Below, piece after piece: positions 18,703 through 26,963 of a stretch of DNA of 60,545 bases. Numbering within the stretch: position 1 is the first letter of the stretch; every line of letters begins with the position of its first letter. The stretch is from Syntrophobacteraceae bacterium (GTDB taxonomy: Bacteria > Desulfobacterota > Syntrophobacteria > Syntrophobacterales > Syntrophobacteraceae): positions 1-60,545 of the forward strand of contig JALOOX010000037.1 in NCBI GenBank assembly GCA_025454175.1. Reading direction: 5' to 3'. The position numbers were made by a program, and so were the translations under genes. The notes beneath the pieces were generated by a model, which was not told the origin of the DNA, searched no databases, and worked only from the letters and a program-made list of their open reading frames with translations.

Positions 18703-19128
18703 TCATGCGACCAGATGCCGATCGAAGGTCACGATCATGGCCCGGGCCGGGCAGGCCTTCACGCAGAGCTCGCAGGCGCTGCAGCGCTCGGATTCGAAGA
18801 GGACCTCCATTTCAGGACGAACGATGTGGAGGGCGTGGGTCGGACACACGGCCGTGCAGGCTCCGCACTGGTAGCACAGGTCGTTGTCGCGGCGAATACC
18901 GTGGGCCACCGGCTCGATCTCAACCCCGGTCTCCTTCAGATACGCGATGCCCCGGTCGTAGTCCTCCTTGGTGCCCTGAAGCTCGAGGACGACGATTCCC
19001 TCCCGGCGTGGGTAGATTTGGGCCTTGAGTATGTTGAAGGTGAGGTTGTAGTCACGCACGAGATTGGTGATGATGGGTTGGTCGACGATTTGCTTTGGAA
19101 ATCTGAGCACCAGCATTCTGGCATACAT
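18703..19128 (-). CDS. NIL-domain 4Fe-4S ferredoxin-like protein
   Basis: A 141-residue protein: an N-terminal NIL (ACT-like) domain of about 75 residues (LVLRFPKQIVDQPIITNLV) and a C-terminal 2[4Fe-4S] ferredoxin with CYQCGACTAVCP and CSACELCVKACP. Proteins of this architecture are known in methanogens and sulfate reducers; some act with DUF39 proteins in homocysteine synthesis, i.e. reductive sulfur transfer. It is 85 bases upstream of mnmA on the same strand, which suggests a supply of electrons or sulfur for tRNA thiolation; that link is inference. Confidence 0.92.
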   Translation of the reverse strand: MYARMLVLRFPKQIVDQPIITNLVRDYNLTFNILKAQIYPRREGIVVLELQGTKEDYDRGIAYLKETGVEIEPVAHGIRRDNDLCYQCGACTAVCPTHALHIVRPEMEVLFESERCSACELCVKACPARAMIVTFDRHLVA

Positions 19129-19302
19129 TGCGGATCGACTCCTGGCAGAAAAACGGCAAAATTAGGGACTTCATGGGTGCATCAGCCTCCGGTGCGGCCA
19201 GGCCCGGGTCTCTCGACCCGCATGTCTCCCGGTGGCGGCAAGGATTAATAACATGGCGGGAACAAAAGCCAAATGCCTTTTCCATCCGGGGGATGCCGGC
19301 CC

Positions 19303-19341
19303 GCGAGGCGTCTCATTGGTTGAGACGCCTCGCCAATGAGA
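19303..19341 (+). promoter_or_regulatory. Two mutually exclusive hairpins ahead of the Xaa-Pro peptidase gene
   Basis: A perfect 13-bp stem (19303-19315 with 19321-19333, 5-base loop) contains GAGGCGTCTCA / TGAGACGCCTC. The 3' half of its left arm plus the loop (TCTCATTGG, 19311-19319) can instead pair with CCAATGAGA at 19333-19341, a 9-bp alternative. ATTTTTC follows. The element is in the gap between divergent genes, about 150 bases before the peptidase ATG, and looks like an attenuator or other switch. Confidence 0.45.
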
Positions 19342-19490
19342 TTTTTCATTCTTATGGTATCGTCTAGGAGAGGGATTCGCCGGATTTTTCGGCATGTCAG
19401 CCGGGCGGCTTGCCGAGGAGAATGCGCCCGTTTGGGCCATGGGGCGAATTTGGGGCCTCAAAACCGAATGATTCAAAAGGGGGATGCCAG

Positions 19491-20603
19491 ATGGGGCGAC
19501 AGCCATTTTCCTCGCGTCTCGATCGTTTCCGGCAGCTTCTGGCTCGGGACGGTCTGGACGCGTTTATCATCGCTGTTCCTGAAAACCGATACTACTTGAG
19601 TGGCTATAAAGCGGAGGACATGGCGCTGGTGGAGAGCTCGGGCTACCTCCTGGTCGCCGCCGACCGCCAGCTTCTGCTGACCGATTTCCGCTACCAGGAG
19701 GAAGCCGCGGCCGAAGCCCCCGATTTCGAACTGCTCATTTACACCGAGGGCTTGGACCAGGTGCTGCCGGATGTTTTTTCATCCCTTGGAACGGAGCGGT
19801 TGGGATTTGAAAAGGACTTCCTGACCTACAAACGTTACCAGGATGTCGAGAGTGCCCTGCTCTCGGCGCGTGCTTCGGCCAAGGTCGTGCCGTCCGAGGA
19901 TCTAACCCAGGAGCTTCGCATCATCAAGGATGACGAGGAGATCGAGCTGATCCGCAGGTCCCTCCGCTTGACGGAAGATGTCCTTCACTCCATTTGGGGG
20001 GACCTTCGCGTTGGATTGAAGGAGCAGGACGTGGCATGGCGCATTGAGAGGGAGATTCGGGAAGGTGGGGCGGAATCGGTTTCCTTTCCGCCCATTGTGG
20101 CCAGTGGGCCCAACGCGTCGCTGCCTCATGCCGTGCCCGGGAATCGAGTCATAGCCGAAGGTGATGGCGTTATCCTGGATCTTGGATCCAGGTTGGGGCA
20201 GTATTGCTCGGACATGACTCGAACCTGGATCGCCGGCAAGCCCGGGAATCGCCTTGCCGATATCTACCGGATCGTCCGGGAAGCCCAACTGGCCGCCCAG
20301 GAGGCCATCCGCGGAGGCGAGGAGTCGGTGGCTGTGGATGGTGTGGCCCGCGGGGTCATTGAAAAGGCGGGTTACGGCGACCTCTTCGGCCATGGTCTGG
20401 GGCACGGCGTCGGGCTGGCCGTCCACGAAAAGCCAGGGCTGCGCAAGCGGCAGCCCACCGTGCTTCAGCCCAACATGGTGGTGACGGTGGAGCCCGGGAT
20501 TTATATTCCCGGATACGGCGGGGTCAGGCTGGAAAACATGGTGCGGGTCACGGAAAACGGCTGTGAAGTGCTGAATCGGCTGGATTGCTTCTATGATCTC
20601 TGA
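19491..20603 (+). CDS. Xaa-Pro aminopeptidase (M24B)
   Basis: A 370-residue metallopeptidase that removes N-terminal residues ahead of proline. A creatinase-like N-terminal domain (LDAFIIAVPENRYYLSGY) is followed by the pita-bread catalytic domain. All metal ligands are visible: the Asp in ILDLGSRLGQYCSDMTRTW (two), His in GHGLGHGVGL, Glu in VEPGIYIPG and Glu in GGVRLENM. The ATG at 19491 follows AAAGGGGG with good spacing; the extra 27 upstream codons look non-coding. It is the first gene of a plus-strand run; the next gene begins 23 bases later. Confidence 0.94.
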   Translation: MGRQPFSSRLDRFRQLLARDGLDAFIIAVPENRYYLSGYKAEDMALVESSGYLLVAADRQLLLTDFRYQEEAAAEAPDFELLIYTEGLDQVLPDVFSSLGTERLGFEKDFLTYKRYQDVESALLSARASAKVVPSEDLTQELRIIKDDEEIELIRRSLRLTEDVLHSIWGDLRVGLKEQDVAWRIEREIREGGAESVSFPPIVASGPNASLPHAVPGNRVIAEGDGVILDLGSRLGQYCSDMTRTWIAGKPGNRLADIYRIVREAQLAAQEAIRGGEESVAVDGVARGVIEKAGYGDLFGHGLGHGVGLAVHEKPGLRKRQPTVLQPNMVVTVEPGIYIPGYGGVRLENMVRVTENGCEVLNRLDCFYDL

Positions 20604-20626
20604 AATCGTGCTCGGGAGGGACGGGA

Positions 20627-21847
20627 ATGCGGTTCTTGAAGCTGGATTTTCGGAATGCGCAGGGAGATCGCCTTTCGGCGCGTCTCGACCTGCCCCTGGA
20701 TGAAAAACCGGCGGCGTACGCTTTGTTCGCTCACTGCTTCACCTGCAACAAGAACTTCAACGCGGTCTTCAACATCAATCGTGCCCTGGCCAATGAAGGC
20801 ATAGCGGTGTTGCGCTTCGACTTCACGGGGCTTGGGGAGAGTGAGGGGGACTTCTCCAAAACCAGCTTGCGCTCGAATGTTGAGGATCTCATCACCGCGG
20901 CCGATTTCCTGAAATCCGAGCTCGAGGCTCCCAAACTGCTCATCGGCCACTCACTCGGTGGGGCCGCCGTCCTCCAGGCTGCTTCGAAAATTCCATCGGC
21001 GAGGGCGGTGGCGACCATCGCCGCGCCGTTCGACCCTTCCGACCTGGGGCACATCCTGGGAAGCACGAAAGAGGAGATTCTGCAGAGAGGTGAAGCCGAA
21101 ATCACCCTGGCGGGCAGGACGTTCGTCATTCGCAAACAGTTCCTGGATGATCTCGAGCAGGTCAAGATGGACGAGGTCATTCGTAGTCTCGGCAGGGCGC
21201 TCATGGTCTTCCACTCGCCGCGGGATACCATCGTGTCCCTCGACAATGCGGCCAGGATTTTTCAAGCCGCCAAACACCCCAAGAGCTTCGTGTCTCTGGA
21301 TGAGGCCGATCATCTCCTGTCCAACCGCGGGGATTCGCTGTATGCGGGGAAGGTCCTGGCTGCCTGGGTCGGTAGATACCTTGATCTCCCGAAGCTGGAA
21401 TCGGAGCATCGGGATCTGAGCGACAACCGTGTGATGGTGCGAACCGGGAAAAAGGGGTTTCAGACGGAGGTCATCGCCGGCGGGCATCGGCTTCTGGCCG
21501 ATGAGCCGGTCTCCGTGGGAGGGGCCGACACCGGCCCGAATCCCTACGATTACCTGGTGGCCAGCCTTGGGGCGTGCACCTCCATGACCCTCAGGATGTA
21601 CGCGGACCGAAAGAAATGGCCCCTCGAAGCAGCGACAATCCGTTTGAGGCACAAGAAGGTGCACGCCGAGGACTGCGAGGAGTGCGAAGCCAAATCCGGC
21701 ACCGTTGATGTCATCGAAAGGGAGATTGATCTCGATGGCGATCTCGACCAAGAACAGCGCCAGCGCCTCCTGGAGATCGCGGACCGGTGCCCCGTTCACA
21801 GGACACTCCATTCCAGGATCGAGGTCATGACAAGTCTCAAGGATTGA
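20627..21847 (+). CDS. Alpha/beta hydrolase fused to an OsmC-type domain
   Basis: A 406-residue fusion. Residues about 1-255 are an alpha/beta hydrolase with nucleophile elbow GHSLGG and a late DEADH segment that provides the acid and His. Residues about 265-405 are an OsmC/Ohr-like domain with GPNPYDYLVASLGACTSMTL and a second cysteine in DRCPVHRTL, the pair that acts as peroxidatic and resolving Cys in OsmC. This architecture is known in other bacteria as a bifunctional protein, presumably for organic (lipid) hydroperoxide detoxification. It is 23 bases behind the peptidase gene. Confidence 0.92.
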   Translation: MRFLKLDFRNAQGDRLSARLDLPLDEKPAAYALFAHCFTCNKNFNAVFNINRALANEGIAVLRFDFTGLGESEGDFSKTSLRSNVEDLITAADFLKSELEAPKLLIGHSLGGAAVLQAASKIPSARAVATIAAPFDPSDLGHILGSTKEEILQRGEAEITLAGRTFVIRKQFLDDLEQVKMDEVIRSLGRALMVFHSPRDTIVSLDNAARIFQAAKHPKSFVSLDEADHLLSNRGDSLYAGKVLAAWVGRYLDLPKLESEHRDLSDNRVMVRTGKKGFQTEVIAGGHRLLADEPVSVGGADTGPNPYDYLVASLGACTSMTLRMYADRKKWPLEAATIRLRHKKVHAEDCEECEAKSGTVDVIEREIDLDGDLDQEQRQRLLEIADRCPVHRTLHSRIEVMTSLKD

Positions 21848-21920
21848 GCCTTGAGCGCCACCCCCATGTTGGCGGCGGTGATTCCCCAGTGTCTTTTCTG
21901 CAAAGGGAGGAGGTTGTGTA

Positions 21921-22451
21921 ATGAAGGGACCTTTGGAGATCAGTTCGAGGAACATTGACCTGTCTGAGGAATTGGTTGATCTCATTCATGACAAAGCTGA
22001 AAAGCTCGATAACTTCCACGACGGTATCATCTCATGCCGGGTGATGGTCGAGGTGCCTCATCGGAGCCAAAGGAAGGGTGTTTCTTACAATGTGCGTGTC
22101 GACCTGAGCGTTCCCGGGGGCGAGGTCATCGTCAGGCGGGAGCCTGGCGAGGATCTTTACGTGTCCATATGCAACGCTTTCGATGTTGCGGAAAGACAGC
22201 TCAAGGAGCATGCCGACAGGCAGCGCGGGGATGTGAAGCGGCGTGAGGTGAAGCCCGTGGGACGCGTGGTCCGCATCTTTCCCGACGACGGCTTCGGCTT
22301 CCTGGAGAACGTCGAGGGACGCGAGGTCTATTTTCACGAAAATGCTGTCCTTGGAGGCAAATTCAGGGATCTCGAAGTGGGAAGCATGGTCACTTTCGTC
22401 GAACGCGAGGGAGATGAGGGCTCCCAGGCGAGCAGCGTAAACCTGGCATGA
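21921..22451 (+). CDS. Ribosome hibernation factor (HPF/RaiA) fused to a cold-shock domain
   Basis: A 176-residue protein. Residues 1-105 form an HPF/RaiA-like domain (LEISSRNIDLSEELVDLIHD, then VEVPHRSQRKG and DLYVSICNAFDVAERQL). Residues about 113-176 form a cold-shock OB-fold with RVVRIFPDDGFGFLE and EVYFHENAV, matching RNP1/RNP2-like CSD motifs. The expected role is binding to the 30S decoding region with an extra RNA-binding module in place of the long-HPF dimerisation domain. AGGAGG stands 12 bases before the ATG. Confidence 0.92.
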   Translation: MKGPLEISSRNIDLSEELVDLIHDKAEKLDNFHDGIISCRVMVEVPHRSQRKGVSYNVRVDLSVPGGEVIVRREPGEDLYVSICNAFDVAERQLKEHADRQRGDVKRREVKPVGRVVRIFPDDGFGFLENVEGREVYFHENAVLGGKFRDLEVGSMVTFVEREGDEGSQASSVNLA

Positions 22452-22636
22452 AGCCTCCATGCCCCGGCCCCTCTGATGGCACGCGGGCTGTGACTCCTTG
22501 AGCCGATTTCACCCCATCCCTTCAGCGGCGTCTGAAGATCCCGGAGGGTCCGATGAGCCGCTGGGGGATACCATGCGGCGCTTTATCCCACCGCGCCGGC
22601 CTGTCAAGTAATCTCAAGCAAAGGCAGCCATAGCAC

Positions 22637-23947
22637 ATGTTGGGTGTGGATATTCTCATCGTGCTGGTCTTGATCCTGATCAACGGTGTCTTCTCCATGT
22701 CTGAAATCGCCGTCATCTCGGCTCGCAAGGCTCGCTTGCTGCAACGGGTCGAAGAGGGGGATGAGAAGGCCCGGGTCGCATTGGACCTCGCCAACGAGCC
22801 CAATATGCTGCTCTCCACGGTCCAGATCGGTATCACCCTGGTGGGAGTCCTTAGCGGAGCCTTCGGCGGAGTGACTCTCGCCCGTGAATTCGCCCATTTT
22901 TTCAACCGCTTCGGCTTCATCTACCCCTACGGCGAGAGCGTATCCCTGGGGGTGGTCGTTCTTTGCATCACCTACTTGTCACTGGTCATCGGGGAGCTCG
23001 TGCCGAAGCGCATTGCGCTCAATCATCCCGAGAACATCGCCGTCCGGGTGGGTGGGGGCATGCGCTTCCTTGCAGCCATTGCCGCACCCGCGGTCCACCT
23101 GCTCAGCGTCTCCACGAACCTGGTTTTGAGGATTATGCGGTTCAAAACCTCGGAGGAGCCTCCGGTGACCGAGGAGGAAATCAAGATCCTCATCGAGCAG
23201 GGGACGGCCGCCGGGGTCTTTCACGAGGCGGAGCAGGAGATGATGAGCCGTATCCTCAGGCTGGGAGACCGGCGCGTCGGCGCGCTCATGACTCCCAGGA
23301 AACGGATAGACTGGCTCGATGTCAACGATTCGGCCGAGAAGAACCGGCGAAAGATAACCAGGAGCGTCCGGTCTCGCTTTCCGGTTTGCCAGGGGCGCCT
23401 GAGCAACGTGCTCGGCGTGGTTCACGTCAAGGACCTTCTGACGAGATGCCTGAGCGGGCGCACCCTGGACATACGCTCGGGCCTGCAGCAGCCGCTCTTC
23501 GTCCTGGAGAGCACCCATGCCCTCAGGGTCATGGAGCTGTTCAAGGAATCGGGAACCCAGGTGGGGCTGGTGGTGGATGAATACGGAACCATCGAAGGGC
23601 TGGTCACCCTGACGGACATTCTGGAATCCATTATTGGAGATATCCCCTCCCTGGATGAAACCGGAGAGCCTCCCATCGTTCAGCGCGAAGACGGATCCTG
23701 GCTGGTGGACGGCATGGTCCCCGTGGATGAGGTGCGCGAATTCCTCGAGGTCGCGAGATTCCCCGACGAAGAGGCCGGGGACTATGAAACGCTTGGAGGA
23801 TTTGTTATGAACGTCCTCAAACGCGTTCCCGGGACCGGGGATCGGTTTGAGTGCTGCGGCTTTCAATTCGAGGTCGTGGACATGGATGGTCACCGAGTTG
23901 ACAAAGTTTTGATCAGCCGCCTCGTGGATTCTGATCGCACCAAATGA
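22637..23947 (+). CDS. CNNM/CorC-type membrane protein (hemolysin-like)
   Basis: A 436-residue protein with four parts in order: a DUF21/CNNM membrane domain (about 1-195, starting LIVLVLILINGVFSMSEIAV and containing QIGITLVGVLSGAFGG), a CBS pair (about 205-335; VGALMTPRKRIDWLD and GLVVDEYGTIEGLVTLTDILE), and a C-terminal CorC_HlyC domain (VDGMVPVDEVREFL, then ETLGGFVM). Family members act in Mg2+/Co2+ or other cation export. No haemolytic role is implied. The assigned start has a weak Shine-Dalgarno sequence. Confidence 0.93.
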   Translation: MLGVDILIVLVLILINGVFSMSEIAVISARKARLLQRVEEGDEKARVALDLANEPNMLLSTVQIGITLVGVLSGAFGGVTLAREFAHFFNRFGFIYPYGESVSLGVVVLCITYLSLVIGELVPKRIALNHPENIAVRVGGGMRFLAAIAAPAVHLLSVSTNLVLRIMRFKTSEEPPVTEEEIKILIEQGTAAGVFHEAEQEMMSRILRLGDRRVGALMTPRKRIDWLDVNDSAEKNRRKITRSVRSRFPVCQGRLSNVLGVVHVKDLLTRCLSGRTLDIRSGLQQPLFVLESTHALRVMELFKESGTQVGLVVDEYGTIEGLVTLTDILESIIGDIPSLDETGEPPIVQREDGSWLVDGMVPVDEVREFLEVARFPDEEAGDYETLGGFVMNVLKRVPGTGDRFECCGFQFEVVDMDGHRVDKVLISRLVDSDRTK

Positions 23948-24018
23948 TCTGCCCTCTCATGCGACTTCGAGATCGACCCCTCAAGGCGATATCGAGTACT
24001 TGATTCTGCGCGAGGCGG

Positions 24019-24273
24019 TCACTGGATTCCTTGAGCTGCCAGGCTTCTTGCACTGCTCGACGCCTGACGCTGGAGAAACAACTGCTGGCCTTTCATCTTT
24101 TGCTGGTCCGTTTTTTGCTTTTCCAGGCTGTTTTGACGAGTCTGGCTGAGGCGGAGCGCCCTTGCGCCAGTGCGTGAAAGCGCGGGCCCAGGGGAAGCCG
24201 GCGGCAAGTTTCGCTTCAATGAATCAAATGTCTGAGCTGCAGGCCCATCATGAGCAGGAGCTGCTTTTTTCAC
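24019..24273 (-). CDS. Possible small basic protein, unknown
   Basis: An open frame of 84 codons from a GTG at 24273 that begins MKKAAPAHDG and is rich in Gln, Ser, Lys and Arg (e.g. LEKQKTDQQKMKGQQLFLQRQ). It faces away from the M4 protease gene and fills most of the 380-base gap 23948-24329. GGAAG lies about 11 bases upstream of the GTG. No family is recognised. It may be spurious; otherwise the gap holds nothing else I can see. Confidence 0.3.
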   Translation of the reverse strand: MKKAAPAHDGPAAQTFDSLKRNLPPASPGPALSRTGARALRLSQTRQNSLEKQKTDQQKMKGQQLFLQRQASSSARSLAAQGIQ

Positions 24274-24329
24274 CTTTTTAATGGAACTTCCTTGTGAAGA
24301 GGCTGGAAGCCGGGGAGCATGAGAACGCC

Positions 24330-26852
24330 ATGAAGCTGCTGAGAGTCTGGTTGGGGGCCATGGTGCTGGCGTTGTTAGCGTTCGCCGCACCATTTGAGAC
24401 GGCTGCGCAGAGCCTGAGGGAAGCCCTCGAGTCTGAACTGATGATGGAGAGTAACGCGAGGGCTCGTGTTTCCCGGGATTCCCGGGACGGTCGTTTTCGA
24501 TTCTTCGGAGCGGACCGACAGGGTGCCGTGGCGCCCAGATTCACCCGGAAACCTTCCTCGGCGGTGGAAGCCGGCGGTGATTTCCTGACCCGTTACGGAA
24601 AGCTCTTCGGCCTTCGGGACCCTTCCAGGGAGCTGCGCCATGAGCAGGTCCGGAAGACCGGCGACGATCGATCGGTCATCCGTTATCAGCAGGAGCACGT
24701 TGGGGTCCCGGTGGTCGGTGGCGAGCTGATCGTTCAGACCACGGGGGCCGAGGAGCGGGTGCTGTCCGCGGGAGGCAGAATTGCGGCTGACCTCAGTGTG
24801 AACGTGAGTCCGAGTGTGACGCCTTTCGATGCCCAGAACACCGCCCTCAACCTGGTCGCGAAGCATTACGGCATCGAGGCGGACCGGTTCACGGTCACCG
24901 AGCCGGAGTTGTGGGTCTATGATCCGCAGCTTCTCGGGGGGCCGGGTCGCGGGCAATCCCTGGTGTGGCGGATGGAGGTCCTGCCCCGGGAAACGCTCCC
25001 CATCAAGCAGTTCGTGCTCATTGATGCCCATCGAGGGGCGGTGGCCCTCCATTTCAACCAGACGGACATGGCGCTGAGCCGAAGGGTCTATGATGCGAGA
25101 AATATGGAGTCCCTCCCCGGGACGCTGGTCCTGTCCGAGGGCCAGCCGCTGACCGGGGACCCGGATGTCGACAATGCTTACAGGTACATGGGAGATACCC
25201 ATGCTTTTTACAGGGACCACCATCAGCGGGACAGCATCAACAATGCCGGCATGACGCTGATGTCGACGGTCCACTTTGGCTCCAATTACCAGAATGCCTT
25301 CTGGGATGGTATGCAAATGGTCTTCGGGGACGGCTTCGTGGCGGATGACGTCGTCGCCCACGAGATGACCCACGGCGTGACGGAGCATGAATCCCGCCTC
25401 TTCTACTACTACCAGTCGGGCGCCATCAACGAGGCCCTGTCCGACATTTGGGGCGAATTCGTCGACCTGACCAACGGGGTGGGAAACGACTCCCCGGAGG
25501 TGCGCTGGCTCATAGGCGAAGATCTCGCCATCGGCCCCATTCGCAGTATGAAATCACCCCGTCAGTTCGGTCAGCCGGACAGAATGAGGGATTCCACCAC
25601 CTACTATTGTGGGTCGGGAGACAACGGTGGAGTTCACTACAACTCGGGAGTCGCCAATAAGGCCGCTTTTCTGCTCACGGACGGGGGAAGCTTCAACGGC
25701 TATTCGATCCCGAAGCTTTCAGGCGGCATTCCCATGGTGGCCAGGCTGTTCTACGAGGTGCAGACCAACCTCCTGACTTCGGCGGCGGATTACCAGGATC
25801 TCTACAATGCCATGATACAGGCCGCGGACAACCTGGGATTCAGTGCCGCGGATCGCCAGTCCGTGGTGAACGCAGTCAGTGCCACGGAAATGAATCAACA
25901 GCCCGCCGGATGTCCGGCGACGGATGCGCCGAGTCCCACATGTCCTTCGGGCCAGACGGTTGTCCTGTTCCACGACGATCTCGAGAACCTCTCCAGCGGC
26001 AACTGGCAGAAATCCTCCACCCATGCACCCTGGTACTATCCTCCCAACAACAACCCCTATGGTTTTGACGCCACTCATGCAACGAGCGGCATTTATAACT
26101 TCTGGGGTGACAACGTGGACCGCACCGCGGACTATTCCATGGCCATGCGCCGTGATATTTCGATTCCGACAAACCGGTCCGTCTTCTTGCAGTTCAATCA
26201 TGCCTACAGCTTCGAGACCAGTTCGACCAGCGGCATCGGCTTCGACGGGGGCGTCGTGGAATACAGCACCAATGGGGGAGCATCCTGGACCGATGCAGGA
26301 TCCTTCTTCACGCACAACGGGTACAACCAGACCCTCTCTTCCGCCTACGACAACCCCCTGAAAGGCCGTAATGCCTTTTCAGGAGCCAGCCGCGGCTATA
26401 TTTCCTCACGTCTTGATATTTCCCCCCTGGCCGGACAGAATGTTCGGTTCCGGTTCCGAATCGGCACGGACTACATGGTTGCGGACCTGGGATGGTTCAT
26501 CGATGACATCATTGTGTTCTCGTGCGGCGGCGGTGGCGAGACCTCAGGGCTCATCAGCGTGAGCACCCCCAACGGGACCGAGATCTGGATGGCCGGCAAG
26601 CGGCAGGTCATCACCTGGACCTGCAAACCCGAAGTCGGAAGAACCGTGCGGGTTGAGCTCTGGAAGGGAGGCGCCCTGAGCCGGGTTATCCGCAGTGCGG
26701 TGCGGTACAAAGCCGACGGAACCGGCTCCCTCACGTGGCTGGTTCCCCGCAGGCTGGAGCCGGGAGACGATTACAGCATTCGAATCGTTGGAAGGACCAG
26801 CGGCATCGGTGTGAGCGATTCGTTTTTCGCCGTCATACCCTACGTGCGCTGA
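24330..26852 (+). CDS. Secreted thermolysin-family (M4) metalloprotease
   Basis: An 840-residue precursor. The ATG at 24330 opens a signal peptide (MKLLRVWLGAMVLALLAFA, cleavage near TAAQ); a GTG at 24294 would add 12 charged residues. An FTP/PepSY propeptide follows (about 30-240). The catalytic domain has HEMTH (344-348) and the third zinc ligand Glu in NEALSDIWGEF about 20 residues on, plus HYNSGVANKAAFLL. After a Cys-bearing linker, a beta-sandwich domain resembling MAM or immune-inhibitor-A modules (VLFHDDLENLSSGNWQ) and a C-terminal Ig-like domain (ISVSTPNGTEIWMAGK) probably mediate surface or substrate binding. Confidence 0.93.
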   Translation: MKLLRVWLGAMVLALLAFAAPFETAAQSLREALESELMMESNARARVSRDSRDGRFRFFGADRQGAVAPRFTRKPSSAVEAGGDFLTRYGKLFGLRDPSRELRHEQVRKTGDDRSVIRYQQEHVGVPVVGGELIVQTTGAEERVLSAGGRIAADLSVNVSPSVTPFDAQNTALNLVAKHYGIEADRFTVTEPELWVYDPQLLGGPGRGQSLVWRMEVLPRETLPIKQFVLIDAHRGAVALHFNQTDMALSRRVYDARNMESLPGTLVLSEGQPLTGDPDVDNAYRYMGDTHAFYRDHHQRDSINNAGMTLMSTVHFGSNYQNAFWDGMQMVFGDGFVADDVVAHEMTHGVTEHESRLFYYYQSGAINEALSDIWGEFVDLTNGVGNDSPEVRWLIGEDLAIGPIRSMKSPRQFGQPDRMRDSTTYYCGSGDNGGVHYNSGVANKAAFLLTDGGSFNGYSIPKLSGGIPMVARLFYEVQTNLLTSAADYQDLYNAMIQAADNLGFSAADRQSVVNAVSATEMNQQPAGCPATDAPSPTCPSGQTVVLFHDDLENLSSGNWQKSSTHAPWYYPPNNNPYGFDATHATSGIYNFWGDNVDRTADYSMAMRRDISIPTNRSVFLQFNHAYSFETSSTSGIGFDGGVVEYSTNGGASWTDAGSFFTHNGYNQTLSSAYDNPLKGRNAFSGASRGYISSRLDISPLAGQNVRFRFRIGTDYMVADLGWFIDDIIVFSCGGGGETSGLISVSTPNGTEIWMAGKRQVITWTCKPEVGRTVRVELWKGGALSRVIRSAVRYKADGTGSLTWLVPRRLEPGDDYSIRIVGRTSGIGVSDSFFAVIPYVR

Positions 26853-26860
26853 ATCACTGT

Positions 26861-26905
26861 GAGGCCATGTGCCACGTGGACATCTTCCGCGTGGCACATG
26901 GCCTC
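26861..26905. terminator. Perfect 16-bp hairpin between convergent genes
   Basis: GAGGCCATGTGCCACG (26861-26876) and its exact complement at 26890-26905 flank a 13-base loop. It starts 8 bases after the M4 protease stop and lies 58 bases from the stop of the convergent uppP gene, so it can act as a bidirectional terminator or mRNA-end stabiliser. There is no long T-tract, so it is not a textbook intrinsic terminator. Confidence 0.65.
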
Positions 26906-26963
26906 AAGGAAATCCTGCCGCAAAACGACCGATTCCCAGTGCGGCACGCCGCCCAGCCCCACT

